DNA of 64,000 nucleotides from contig CAYVNA010000001.1 in NCBI GenBank assembly GCA_964452735.1, positions 1 to 64,000 on the forward strand. The letters run 5' to 3'. Below the pieces are notes generated by a model. The model did no database searches. It saw only the letters and a program-made list of their open reading frames with translations, and was not told the origin of the DNA. This stretch comes from UBA2177 sp964452735 (GTDB taxonomy: Bacteria; Patescibacteriota; Dojkabacteria; SC72). Positions 51,379 through 60,473 of the stretch are shown piece after piece (the first letter of the stretch is position 1; the number at the start of each line of letters is the position of its first letter). The position numbers and the translations under genes are program-made.

Positions 51379-52563
51379 ATGAAATCCTTTAAGCTTTTAA
51401 CAACGTTAGTATTTACAGGAATACTTTTTTTGATTAATGTGGGTAATGCATCTGCATTCTCATACTATACTGCTGAGAGTCAGAAACTTGATAAATCCCT
51501 GTCAGAAGATTCCACTACGCAATATGTAAATCCTAGGAAGATATATATAACCCAGGTAACTACCGCATCTGGAGACCTAGTCAGAGATCCGTCAAAATGG
51601 GTGAAGACTTTGTATTACTACTGTATTACTAGATTGCATCTTTCTAACGTTCCGTACACCTACCTTTTAGACGAAAACGGCATCATATATCAAGGGAATA
51701 CAGGAGGAGTTGGTGCTAATCCAGAGTTAAGGGAGATAGACGGCGCTATTGTAATAGGGTATCTTTCAAACACTTCGTCCCTATCCACTCGATCAAGTGA
51801 GTCTCTATTCCAGGTTGTTGATGAACTATCAGAGAACTGGGGAATCTCAGAGCTGGAAGTTGTTAATATGTATATAAATGAGGAGGAAGGAAAACTCTCC
51901 TCTATATCTACAGAGATCTCTTCTGGTGATTTCCGTAATGCTGTGAAAGAAGTCTTCAAAGATTGGGAAGGCTATAGTGAAGAAAAACTCCCATATAAAG
52001 TGAAGATAGAAGAGGTAGTATATGAAGATGAAGTAGAGATAGGAAATAGACTTAATGTAAAATTGAAAATAAAGAATCTCAATGACTTTATTTGGTTCTC
52101 GGATAAAGATCCAATATATATCACGGTCAAAGATTCAAAGGAGAGCTCTTTCGCTATAAATCAGGAGTGGCTAAGTTTTAGTAAACCAGTTAGTATCTCA
52201 GACAAGAATATCCTTCCTGGAGAATCTGTCGAATTGGAATTCAATCTTGAAGCACGTGTTTTGCTTGGAGAGGCTGAGGAGAATTTCCAAATCCTCAAAT
52301 TTGAAGGAGAGCCATTCTTAGACTCTGACTTTAATGTGAAATTTGGTATCTCGAGAGGGGAGAAACAATTAGTGGAAGTAGCTTCTCCGAGATATAGCTT
52401 TGTAAATATAAGGGATTGTAGATGGTATAGTTGTAAGACTCTTGATAGTGCAGATAATGGGACGGTATTTATTCTCGAAGAGGAAGAGGAAGGCTGGTCA
52501 AAAATAAGGTATGGTGTTGATCTGTATGGCTGGATTAATTCTGCATACCTAAAGAAGCTTTAG
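51379..52563 (+). CDS. Secreted amidase_2/PGRP-like protein lacking zinc ligands, with SH3b domain
   Basis: A 394-residue protein with a signal peptide (KLLTTLVFTGILFLINVGNASA). The N-domain follows the pattern of amidase_2/PGRP: a first strand KIYITQVTTASG (53-65), then YLLDENGIIYQGNTGGVGAN and IDGAIVIGYLS. However, the positions normally occupied by zinc-binding His residues (IVIHHTA and the late H/C) hold Thr, Gln and other residues, so no catalytic site is visible. An Ig-like part (VEIGNRLNVKLKIKNL) and a C-terminal bacterial SH3 domain (WYSCKTLDSADNG ... WINSAYLKKL) follow. I infer a peptidoglycan-binding protein without hydrolase activity. Confidence 0.75.
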   Translation: MKSFKLLTTLVFTGILFLINVGNASAFSYYTAESQKLDKSLSEDSTTQYVNPRKIYITQVTTASGDLVRDPSKWVKTLYYYCITRLHLSNVPYTYLLDENGIIYQGNTGGVGANPELREIDGAIVIGYLSNTSSLSTRSSESLFQVVDELSENWGISELEVVNMYINEEEGKLSSISTEISSGDFRNAVKEVFKDWEGYSEEKLPYKVKIEEVVYEDEVEIGNRLNVKLKIKNLNDFIWFSDKDPIYITVKDSKESSFAINQEWLSFSKPVSISDKNILPGESVELEFNLEARVLLGEAEENFQILKFEGEPFLDSDFNVKFGISRGEKQLVEVASPRYSFVNIRDCRWYSCKTLDSADNGTVFILEEEEEGWSKIRYGVDLYGWINSAYLKKL

Positions 52564-52593
52564 GATATCCTTTAAATATTTATTCTAAACAAT

Positions 52594-54603
52594 ATGGATA
52601 CCAATATAATATTGGAAAATTTAAACCCTGAGCAGAAGAAAGCTGTAATGTCCACAGATGGACCTCTCCTTGTTTTTGCAGGAGCTGGTTCTGGGAAGAC
52701 ACGTGTGATAACAAATAGGATAGCCTATTTAATAATAGAAAAAGGGGTTGATCCTAAAAACATCCTTGCAGTAACCTTTACGAAAAAGGCTGCAGGTGAA
52801 ATGCAGGAAAGGATAACATCACTTCTAAGGGAGCTCAAATTCAAAGGGGCTTCTCTTCCAACCGTAGGTACTTTTCATTCTATTGGAGCTATGATATTGC
52901 GTAACAATGCGAAGGAAGCTGGCTTAACAAATAACTTCTCCATATATGATTCTGATGATTCGGAAAACATGATCAAGGAATTATTGATAGAAAGGGAATA
53001 TGATATCAAACAAATAAAACCCTCTTCCATATCATATCTCATAAGTGCTGCGAAAAATGAGATGATTTCTCCAGGAAATTTTAAGTCCCATTATGCTGGA
53101 TACATAGAGGATATTGCTGCAGAAATATATACTGACTATCAGAAACAATTGAAATCGCAGAATTCTGTTGATTTCGGAGACCTCCTATATCTCCCAGTTA
53201 AGATCTTGGATGAGAATGAAGAAGTGAAGGAGAAGTACCAGAATCTATACAAATATATACTAATAGACGAATACCAAGATACGAACTATGCTCAATACAA
53301 GTTTGCTAAACTACTGTCTGAGAAGAACCAAAACATCTGTGTTGTAGGTGATGACGATCAAGGAATATATGCGTGGAGAGGTGCAAATATTAAGAATATT
53401 CAATCCTTTGAAGAGGATTTTGAAAGTGTCACGGTAGTTAAATTAGAACAAAACTATCGATCTACAAAGAATGTCATAAAAGCAGCGGTATGTGTAATAG
53501 AACAAAATAATTCAAGAGTAGGAAAAGTCCTCTGGACAGATAATGATGATGGAGAAACAATAACTGTTTACCAAGCGGAAGACCAAGAGAATGAAGCTCA
53601 GTATGTGATGGAACAAATAAGATTACAACAACAAATGGGAGTACCTCTCCGAAACATGGCTATTTTATACCGAACAAATTATCAATCAAGAGCTGTGGAG
53701 GAAGCACTATTGAAAACAGGGCTACCATATAAATTAGTAGGAGGTTTTCGTTTCTATGAGAGGAAGGAGATTAAGGATATTATTAGCTACTTAAGATTCT
53801 GTTTTAATCAGAAGGACGAGTTAAGTATAGATAGAGTCATAAATGTCCCTCCACGAAAAGTTGGTCCCAAATCTATTGCTAGGTTGCACGAGTTGGCTGG
53901 AGAAGTAGGATGTACTTTAGGGGAATTTATCCTTCTTTCATATTCTAACTTAAACAACGTTGATATAGATATTAATACAAATCCCTTAGCCAAGGGGAAG
54001 ATAGCTGAATATCAATCAGAGATTAAGAAATTTCTAAGTATAATAAATACATTTGGTGATATATATATTTCTTCGAGGGAGAGAGACCTATTAGGAACTA
54101 TAGACTTTATACTTGATAGAACGAGATACGTAGAATGGTTCGATGACAAGACAGAACAATCAGAAATGAAGAAAGAGAATATTTTGGAGTTGAAGAATGT
54201 TGCTTCCATGTACTCTCAGAAATATGGGAAGAAGGGTTTAGAAACTTTCTTAAATGAAATAAATTTGATAGAACAAGAACAAGACAAGAATCAGGATGGT
54301 ACAGGTAACTATGTTAACTTGATGACTCTGCATTCTTCGAAGGGTCTGGAATTTGACTATGTGTTCATGATAGGGATGGAAGAAGGTCTTTTACCTCACT
54401 CTCGTTCTTTCTTGGAAGAAAGTGACATGGAGGAAGAAAGACGTCTATGTTATGTCGGGATAACAAGAGCAAGGCAAAAACTATATATGACATTCGCAGA
54501 AAGGAGACAGACGAGGGAAGGATATACATCACAAATACCTTCTAGATTTTTAGGTGAGATACCACAGGAGATTTGTGATTATTACAGTTCAAATTCTTAT
54601 TGA
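52594..54603 (+). CDS. PcrA/UvrD/Rep-type superfamily 1 DNA helicase
   Basis: A 669-residue 3'-5' helicase for repair and replication restart. All SF1A motifs are present: I GAGSGKTRVITNRIA, Ia FTKKAAGEMQERI, II DEYQDTN, III VGDDDQGIYAWRGA, IV LEQNYRS, V LMTLHSSKGLEFDYVF and VI CYVGITRARQKL. The C-terminal tail of PcrA is short. It follows the amidase-like gene by 30 bases and converges with the G5-protein gene, overlapping by 7 bases. Confidence 0.95.
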   Translation: MDTNIILENLNPEQKKAVMSTDGPLLVFAGAGSGKTRVITNRIAYLIIEKGVDPKNILAVTFTKKAAGEMQERITSLLRELKFKGASLPTVGTFHSIGAMILRNNAKEAGLTNNFSIYDSDDSENMIKELLIEREYDIKQIKPSSISYLISAAKNEMISPGNFKSHYAGYIEDIAAEIYTDYQKQLKSQNSVDFGDLLYLPVKILDENEEVKEKYQNLYKYILIDEYQDTNYAQYKFAKLLSEKNQNICVVGDDDQGIYAWRGANIKNIQSFEEDFESVTVVKLEQNYRSTKNVIKAAVCVIEQNNSRVGKVLWTDNDDGETITVYQAEDQENEAQYVMEQIRLQQQMGVPLRNMAILYRTNYQSRAVEEALLKTGLPYKLVGGFRFYERKEIKDIISYLRFCFNQKDELSIDRVINVPPRKVGPKSIARLHELAGEVGCTLGEFILLSYSNLNNVDIDINTNPLAKGKIAEYQSEIKKFLSIINTFGDIYISSRERDLLGTIDFILDRTRYVEWFDDKTEQSEMKKENILELKNVASMYSQKYGKKGLETFLNEINLIEQEQDKNQDGTGNYVNLMTLHSSKGLEFDYVFMIGMEEGLLPHSRSFLEESDMEEERRLCYVGITRARQKLYMTFAERRQTREGYTSQIPSRFLGEIPQEICDYYSSNSY

Positions 54604-55511
54604 AGCCAACTTAGCTCTCCATAAACCTGTTTATATTTGCTATGAACGTTAGGCCACATCTTGTTTGGATTTGCCCCAGCTCTTAACTTCTCTAAAGTTC
54701 TCTTTATCTGTGCTTCTCCGTCAAATATATTGTCGCTAGGATATTGGACATACCAGAGACATGGATCCCATTGAAATAGGCCCTTATGGAAAGATTTGTT
54801 ACTCTCAGCATTACATCCTGATTCTCCTTTCATTACAAACTTCAACCAATTCTTCTCCTCTTCGCTAGCAGATATCCCATCAACATATGCATGCCAGTAT
54901 GTACAATCATATCCTCTTTGAGGAACAGATGTTGGCAGATCCTCAGGTCCTTTTATTACGATTATCTCCGTTCTTGCTTCCCTTGCAACATTCTCCTCGA
55001 TAATCTCCTCTGCAATAAGGGTATTCCCCCTATATATTCGCTTAACTTTCTGTATCATCAAACCAAGAACACCATCTTGCTCGGTAACTTCTTGGGAAAG
55101 CTTCTTACACAATATATTCCCCTTGATCACCGTATCATACGGGATATCTAAAAGAATCTCATCAATTGTACTCTTGTATGTTTCAACCAGAATAAAAGAA
55201 TTATTTTGAAGGTCAGATATTGGAGATGTTGCCGTTATCTTATTCATATTGCTCACCCGATATCCTCCATCTATCAATGCTGTAACGGGAGAATATGATC
55301 TACTAAAAATCTTCTTGATATTCCCATCATAACTCACTGTGATGAATCGTATTCTGCTAGAACTATTTACTTGCATATAATCAACCCGATACAGATTGTA
55401 GTAACCCTCAGGGAAAAAGATATCAGTACTACTGACCTTATACAAAAGTAGTGCTAGGGAATATGATATTGTTGCTATTACAAAAAGTACTAGGCTAGTT
55501 TTTCTAAACAT
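54597..55511 (-). CDS. Rpf-like protein: G5 domain plus lysozyme-like domain
   Basis: A 304-residue anchored protein. An N-terminal helix (about 5-25) is followed by DUF348-like strands and a G5 domain (LLDIPYDTVIKGN, then IYRGNTLIAEEIIEENVARE). The C-terminus is a lysozyme-like/resuscitation-promoting-factor-type domain, WLKFVMKGESGCNAESN, with a candidate catalytic Glu near residue 230, and GLFQWDPCLW matching the GLFQ strand. Cys pairs may form disulfides. The arrangement resembles YabE/Rpf muralytic proteins. TGATAGAAT ends 9 bases before the start codon on the reverse strand. It converges with the helicase gene. Confidence 0.85.
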   Translation of the reverse strand: MFRKTSLVLFVIATISYSLALLLYKVSSTDIFFPEGYYNLYRVDYMQVNSSSRIRFITVSYDGNIKKIFSRSYSPVTALIDGGYRVSNMNKITATSPISDLQNNSFILVETYKSTIDEILLDIPYDTVIKGNILCKKLSQEVTEQDGVLGLMIQKVKRIYRGNTLIAEEIIEENVAREARTEIIVIKGPEDLPTSVPQRGYDCTYWHAYVDGISASEEEKNWLKFVMKGESGCNAESNKSFHKGLFQWDPCLWYVQYPSDNIFDGEAQIKRTLEKLRAGANPNKMWPNVHSKYKQVYGELSWLQ

Positions 55512-55579
55512 ATGTAAGCTATTCTATCATATATCTGAAACTCATTGACATCGTACTCACACATCAATATATTTAAGTA

Positions 55580-57025
55580 ATGATAAAAGATATTAAAAAG
55601 TATATCCCATGGATAGTTCTCGCATTAATTGTAATCTCTCTCTCTGTTTGGTATCTCCTAAGTAGAAGAGTAACAAAAGAGCAGGAGGAACAATACAAAT
55701 CAAGGGTGGAAGAAGCGAGAGTACATTTAGAAGCAAAGCAATACTCTTCTAGTATGAATAAGTACTACGAAGCCATTGAGATAATCCCCAATCGTGTGGA
55801 TGCCTTTGAAGGTGTACTTTCAATCTTGATTTCGAAGAATAGGTATGAAGACGCTACAAAGATCATAGAGGAATCTGCCAAGAAACTAAATAATTCAGAT
55901 AAATCTATTCTGTATAAAATGGTTGGTGATGCCTACTATGGTAGTTCCATGTATAGGGAAAGTTTTGATATGTATGATAGAGGTTTAGTACTTGGGGTTG
56001 TTAATATGCCCCTAGAACTATCCTTGGGTAAAGCATACTTAAACCTTGGGGATATAGATAGCGCAAAAGCACAATTTAAGAAATCTGGATATCAAGGGGA
56101 TGCAGAAATGGAGGCTAAGCTTCTTCTAGCATATATATATGCCCTTGAGGATAAAGAGAAGGCAGAAAATGCAATAAAAGGAGTTGACCCCTCTGACAGT
56201 ATGAAAATATATTTTGAGGAACTTGAGGGAGTATTGGGCTCTTTCACGGATGATGAGAAATTTAATGCTACAAAGATTTCAAGGATATATTTAAATAATG
56301 GATATCCATATCTAGCAATAAAGAAGCTAGAACCTCTGAAGGATGAAATGGCAGAATATCTTGAAGGTATGTACTATCTTGGTAGGGCGTATTATGCAAA
56401 TGGGGAGAATGATAAAGCTATAGAGATCCTGGACTCTGCTCTCTCTCTCGGTGGAATGGAAGGAGAGATTCTCCATCTTAAGGCAAAGGCATATGTTAAG
56501 AAAAATGATTTGGATAATGCAATAAAGAGCTTTGAAAGTTCTTTGGGATATGCTGGTAGTGAATTTGGTAAAGATATAGTCGAAGAGTATGTTCAGTATC
56601 TAATGAGCAAGAGCCAAGCCCTTAGGGCCTATGATGTAGTTCGCGATCTACTTCAGGTTAAACCTTCCGAACCGTATTTAAGCTTCCTTGCCATAGAGAT
56701 TAGTAATAAAGCAGAGGATGGTGCAAAAGTAGAATACTATATATCTCAGTTAGAGAAACTAGAATTGGATAACAAAGATAAAGAAAAATTCTTAGGATAC
56801 AAGATAGGTTTTCTTCTTAAGGAGGGGAAAGATGTAGAGACTGAACTTGGTGAACTCTTTGAGCTTGATAGGTACAATCCTGAATACTATCTGCTTTTAG
56901 CTAAGGATTATGTAAGTAAAAATGATAATGAGATGGCAATACAATCTTTGGAAAAAGCCTTGGAATACGATTTAGGGACCTCGATCTCTGAGGATTCTAG
57001 CAAACTGTTGTCTTCCTTGAGATAG
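55580..57025 (+). CDS. Membrane-anchored tetratricopeptide-repeat protein
   Basis: A 481-residue protein with an N-terminal helix (about 11-28, IPWIVLALIVISLSVWYLL) and repeated TPR helix pairs over the rest. Examples are YSSSMNKYYEAIEIIPNRVDAFEG, YRESFDMYDRGLVLG, NGENDKAIEILDSALSLG and NEMAIQSLEKALEYD. TPR arrays mediate protein-protein contacts. No partner is evident from the neighbours (an Rpf-like gene upstream, fusA downstream). Confidence 0.85.
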   Translation: MIKDIKKYIPWIVLALIVISLSVWYLLSRRVTKEQEEQYKSRVEEARVHLEAKQYSSSMNKYYEAIEIIPNRVDAFEGVLSILISKNRYEDATKIIEESAKKLNNSDKSILYKMVGDAYYGSSMYRESFDMYDRGLVLGVVNMPLELSLGKAYLNLGDIDSAKAQFKKSGYQGDAEMEAKLLLAYIYALEDKEKAENAIKGVDPSDSMKIYFEELEGVLGSFTDDEKFNATKISRIYLNNGYPYLAIKKLEPLKDEMAEYLEGMYYLGRAYYANGENDKAIEILDSALSLGGMEGEILHLKAKAYVKKNDLDNAIKSFESSLGYAGSEFGKDIVEEYVQYLMSKSQALRAYDVVRDLLQVKPSEPYLSFLAIEISNKAEDGAKVEYYISQLEKLELDNKDKEKFLGYKIGFLLKEGKDVETELGELFELDRYNPEYYLLLAKDYVSKNDNEMAIQSLEKALEYDLGTSISEDSSKLLSSLR

Positions 57026-57028
57026 TTT

Positions 57029-57037
57029 TGATATAAT
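57029..57037 (+). promoter_or_regulatory. Extended consensus -10 of fusA
   Basis: TG-A-TATAAT (hexamer 57032-57037) with TTGTCT 18 bases upstream (57008-57013). Unlike most promoters here it leaves a leader of about 42 bases before the ATG at 57086. Confidence 0.6.
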
Positions 57038-57085
57038 CGCAACTGCGAGGGTTTCTCCTTCTCTCTTAAATTTTAGATAAATATT

Positions 57086-59185
57086 ATGGATAAGAGTACA
57101 TACAATGTTAAGATGCCTTTAGATAAGATTAGAAATATCGGTATAATCGCACATATTGATGCTGGGAAAACTACCACTACAGAAAGGCTACTATATTTCA
57201 CAGGGCAGGTTCACAAAATAGGAGAGGTTCATGAGGGAGCAGCAACTACAGATTTCATGGAACAGGAACAGGAAAGAGGAATAACAATAATGTCTGCAGC
57301 TGTAACATGTTTCTGGGACTATGCATCCAACCGTTATAGAATAAACATCATAGATACCCCTGGGCATGTAGACTTCACAGCAGAAGTGGAGAGATCTCTT
57401 AGGGTCTTGGATGGAGCTGTAGTTATTTTCGATGGAAGAAAGGGTGTAGAACCACAGTCTGAAACTGTATGGAGACAAGCGAATAAATATGGTGTCCCAC
57501 GTATCTGCTTTATGAACAAGATAAATTTGATAGGTGGTAGTTTTGAAACAAGTTTTGCAACAATCAAGAATAGGTTGAGTAAAAAGGCAGTAGCAGTAAC
57601 CTTGCCATTAGGTAAAGAACAGGAACTTCATGGATATGTTGATCTTGTCAAAATGAAAGCATATGAGTACAAGGGTGTAGATACTCCTGATTTGGTAGAG
57701 GTGGATATCCCTGAAGATATGCAGGATATTGTTGCTCAGAGAAGAGAAGAACTAGTTGAAATACTTGCTGAGCAGGATGATGCTTTGATGGAAAAGTTCT
57801 TTGCAGGTGAAGAATTAACAACAGAAGAACTATATGCAGCATTAAGAAAGGGAACTTTAGCAAGTGAAATATTCCCAGTACTAGGAGGAGATTCTAGAAC
57901 TGCAATGTCAAAAACTCTTTTAGACTACATCACGATCTGTCTTCCATCACCATTAGATAAGCCAGCTGTTAAGGGAATTAATCCTAAAAACAACGAGCAG
58001 GTAGAAAGAGAAACTAGTGAAAACGCACCTTTCTCCTCTCTTGTTTTCAAGATTGTTAATGATGCACACATTGGGAACCTCTCATACTTCCGAGTATACT
58101 CTGGAAAGATAGCTGCTGGATCATATGTATTAAACTCAACGAAAGGAATAAAGGAGAGAGTCAGTAGATTGATCTTGATGCATGCTGATGAAAGAGAAGA
58201 AGTAGATTCCCTAAGAGTTGGTGATATTGGTGCAATTGTAGGACTCAAGGACTCCGTTACTGGAGATACTCTTTGTGATGAATCTAATCCAATCATCTTA
58301 GAAAAGATTTCTTTTGCAGAACCTGTTGTTTCTCAGGCAATAGAACCTGCAACAAAATCTGACGAAGAGAAGATGTCAGATGCTTTGGGGAGATTGGTAA
58401 AGGAAGACCCTACATTCCATGTAACTACGAATCAGGAAACAGGACAAACCATAATCCAAGGAATGGGTGAATTACATCTGGACATTATGGTAGATAGGAT
58501 GAAGAGGGAATTTGGAGTAATTGCAAATGTTGGGAAGCCACAGGTTGCGTATAGGGAAACTATAAAGCAGGTTGTAGAACAATCAGAAGGTAGATATGTT
58601 AAACAATCTGGAGGTAAGGGTCAGTATGGTCACTGTTGGCTGAAATTAGAGCCAAATGAAGTTGGTAAAGGATTTGAATTCATAAATGCAATAAAGGGAG
58701 GTTCAATACCTAGAGAATACATTCCTGCAATACAAAAAGGTGTTGAGGAAGCAATGAAGAATGGTGTTGTGGCAGGATATCCTGTTGTTGATATAAAGAC
58801 TACCCTGTACGATGGTTCATATCACGAAGTAGACTCTTCCGAAGCAGCTTTCAAAGTTGCCGGATCCATGGCATTCAAAGATGGTTGTAGAAGAGGAGAT
58901 CCAATACTCCTAGAACCAATTATGAAAGTTGATGTAGAAACCCCAGATACGAACATGGGTGATGTCACAGGATCACTAAGCAGTAAGAGGGGTCAGATTC
59001 AGGGTACAGAAAGTCTCGGTAATGGAATAAGCAGGATTAGTGCATTTGTTCCTCTTTCGGAGCTATTTGGCTATACAAGTGAATTAAGATCCATAACTAG
59101 TGGTAGAGGTAGTGCAAATATTGAGCCTGCTCACTATGCTGAAGTTCCAAGAAATGTCGCAGAGGAAATAGCTGGTAAATCTTAG
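57086..59185 (+). CDS. fusA: Elongation factor G with altered guanine-recognition motifs
   Basis: A 699-residue translocation GTPase. G1 AHIDAGKTTTTER, G2 ERGITIMSAA and G3 DTPGHVDF are canonical. Domains II-V are also normal, for example GSYHEVDSSEAAFKVAGSMAF in domain IV and the final PRNVAEEI. G4 reads MNKINLIGG: residues N144-K145-I146-N147, so Asp of NKxD is Asn. G5, usually GSAFKNKGVQ, reads GGDSRTAMSK (G267-A273 region), with Asp269 where the SA loop lies. The substitutions are clean codons (AAT; GAT) in an otherwise well-conserved gene. It is the apparent sole fusA in the window. rpsL and rpsG do not precede it, and a glycosyltransferase gene separates it from tuf. Confidence 0.97.
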   Translation: MDKSTYNVKMPLDKIRNIGIIAHIDAGKTTTTERLLYFTGQVHKIGEVHEGAATTDFMEQEQERGITIMSAAVTCFWDYASNRYRINIIDTPGHVDFTAEVERSLRVLDGAVVIFDGRKGVEPQSETVWRQANKYGVPRICFMNKINLIGGSFETSFATIKNRLSKKAVAVTLPLGKEQELHGYVDLVKMKAYEYKGVDTPDLVEVDIPEDMQDIVAQRREELVEILAEQDDALMEKFFAGEELTTEELYAALRKGTLASEIFPVLGGDSRTAMSKTLLDYITICLPSPLDKPAVKGINPKNNEQVERETSENAPFSSLVFKIVNDAHIGNLSYFRVYSGKIAAGSYVLNSTKGIKERVSRLILMHADEREEVDSLRVGDIGAIVGLKDSVTGDTLCDESNPIILEKISFAEPVVSQAIEPATKSDEEKMSDALGRLVKEDPTFHVTTNQETGQTIIQGMGELHLDIMVDRMKREFGVIANVGKPQVAYRETIKQVVEQSEGRYVKQSGGKGQYGHCWLKLEPNEVGKGFEFINAIKGGSIPREYIPAIQKGVEEAMKNGVVAGYPVVDIKTTLYDGSYHEVDSSEAAFKVAGSMAFKDGCRRGDPILLEPIMKVDVETPDTNMGDVTGSLSSKRGQIQGTESLGNGISRISAFVPLSELFGYTSELRSITSGRGSANIEPAHYAEVPRNVAEEIAGKS

Positions 59186-59200
59186 GTTTAAGATATATAT

Positions 59201-60379
59201 ATGCCTAGATTAAAAAAAGGAAGCAAGATATTAATAGCTAATGACTCTGTAGGAGTTACTGGGGTTAGTACATATATTAGAAAAATATCAAAACATCTAA
59301 GGTCTCAGGGCTATGAGGTTCTAACTATAGATCCAACAGATGAACATTTTCTGAAAGTAAATCCAAGCATATACAAGGATTTCAATTGGACATTATTTCC
59401 TCTTCCATCCGTTGTAAACAAATTCATATCCGAACGTCCAGATGCAGTACTCATAGCTACAATAGAAGCTCCGATAGGGAGTGCTGTGAAGTCAACGTGT
59501 GAGTATCTCGAAAACTTCGGATATTGCAAGGAGTGTCCATACACCTCCTCATATACTTCGTATGTAGGAATCTTTTTTAAGAAGATGATACACAAATCTT
59601 TAGAGAATATCCCCAAGGTACAAGTTTTATCTCAAAGTGAAAAAATCCTTGATGGTGCTGTAGACTTTTCTGAGGAACAATTCCTAAAAATGAAATACTC
59701 CGGATCAAAGAGAATAATGGTTAATGCAAGAAGCGCTAGAAAGAAACTCAAAGATCTTGGTCTTAAGAATATCGTAGTTTCTTCTCGTGGGATTGATAAT
59801 GACCAGTTCCGTCTCCCTAAAGAGAATGATGAAAATCCCTATCTAAGATATTCTTGGTATAAAAGGAAGAAACTCCCAGTTCTAATCTATGTTGGGAGAT
59901 TAGCCTATGAAAAAGATATACATCTCTTCTTGGAAGGAGATCTACCAAATTATCATAGAGTTTTAATAGGAGATGGACCCGCAATGCCATATCTAAAATC
60001 ATTGGCAAGGGGGAAAGAGAATATACATTTTCTTGGTAAATTCGACTATGACAGAATTCCTCCTTATTTCATGTATGCAAGACTTTCGTTCTTCCCTAGC
60101 TCCTCAGATACCTTTGGGCAGACTATTGTAGAGTCTGCAGCTAGTGGTACTCCTGTTGTTGCGTTCGATGTACATGGCCCAAAGGATGTTATAAAGAAAG
60201 GAACAATGGGGATTCTTGTTCCAAATGGTAAGGATCTATTTCACGGATTAGATGCCGCTTTAAAGATAGATAGGGAAAAGTGTTCTGAATATACTCATGG
60301 GAGTTTTTCTTGGGAGAAAGCTACCAAAGAGCTTCTCAAAAATCTCTATAAAATAAAATGGAAGAAGACCCTTGCGTAA
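59201..60379 (+). CDS. Glycosyltransferase family 4
   Basis: A 392-residue GT-B enzyme. The N-terminal domain has the donor/acceptor loop VTGVSTYIRKISKHL. The C-terminal domain has LIYVGRLAYEKDIHLFLEG, LIGDGPAMPYLKS, ENIHFLGKFDYDRIP and SSSDTFGQTIVESAASGTPVVAF, where the E-x7-E motif is represented by the TFGQTIVES segment. Likely acts in glycolipid or cell-surface glycan synthesis; the sugar is unknown. It lies 15 bases after fusA and 94 bases before tuf, an unusual insertion in the str region. Confidence 0.9.
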   Translation: MPRLKKGSKILIANDSVGVTGVSTYIRKISKHLRSQGYEVLTIDPTDEHFLKVNPSIYKDFNWTLFPLPSVVNKFISERPDAVLIATIEAPIGSAVKSTCEYLENFGYCKECPYTSSYTSYVGIFFKKMIHKSLENIPKVQVLSQSEKILDGAVDFSEEQFLKMKYSGSKRIMVNARSARKKLKDLGLKNIVVSSRGIDNDQFRLPKENDENPYLRYSWYKRKKLPVLIYVGRLAYEKDIHLFLEGDLPNYHRVLIGDGPAMPYLKSLARGKENIHFLGKFDYDRIPPYFMYARLSFFPSSSDTFGQTIVESAASGTPVVAFDVHGPKDVIKKGTMGILVPNGKDLFHGLDAALKIDREKCSEYTHGSFSWEKATKELLKNLYKIKWKKTLA

Positions 60380-60473
60380 AGGGATACTTTTTGATAAGAT
60401 TCATCGCAGGTTCTCAAATAGATAGAATCTGAGTATTAGAAATAATATATTTAATTTTTTTAATAATATATTC

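Noticed and set aside
60369..60383. Small hairpin CCCTT/AAGGG with T-run after the glycosyltransferase gene as a terminator
   Set aside because: Only five base pairs, and the T-run is separated from the stem; too weak to call.
60430..60473. AT-rich direct repeat (AATAATATATT twice) before tuf as an operator
   Set aside because: Low-complexity AT sequence is common upstream of many genes here; two copies are within chance.
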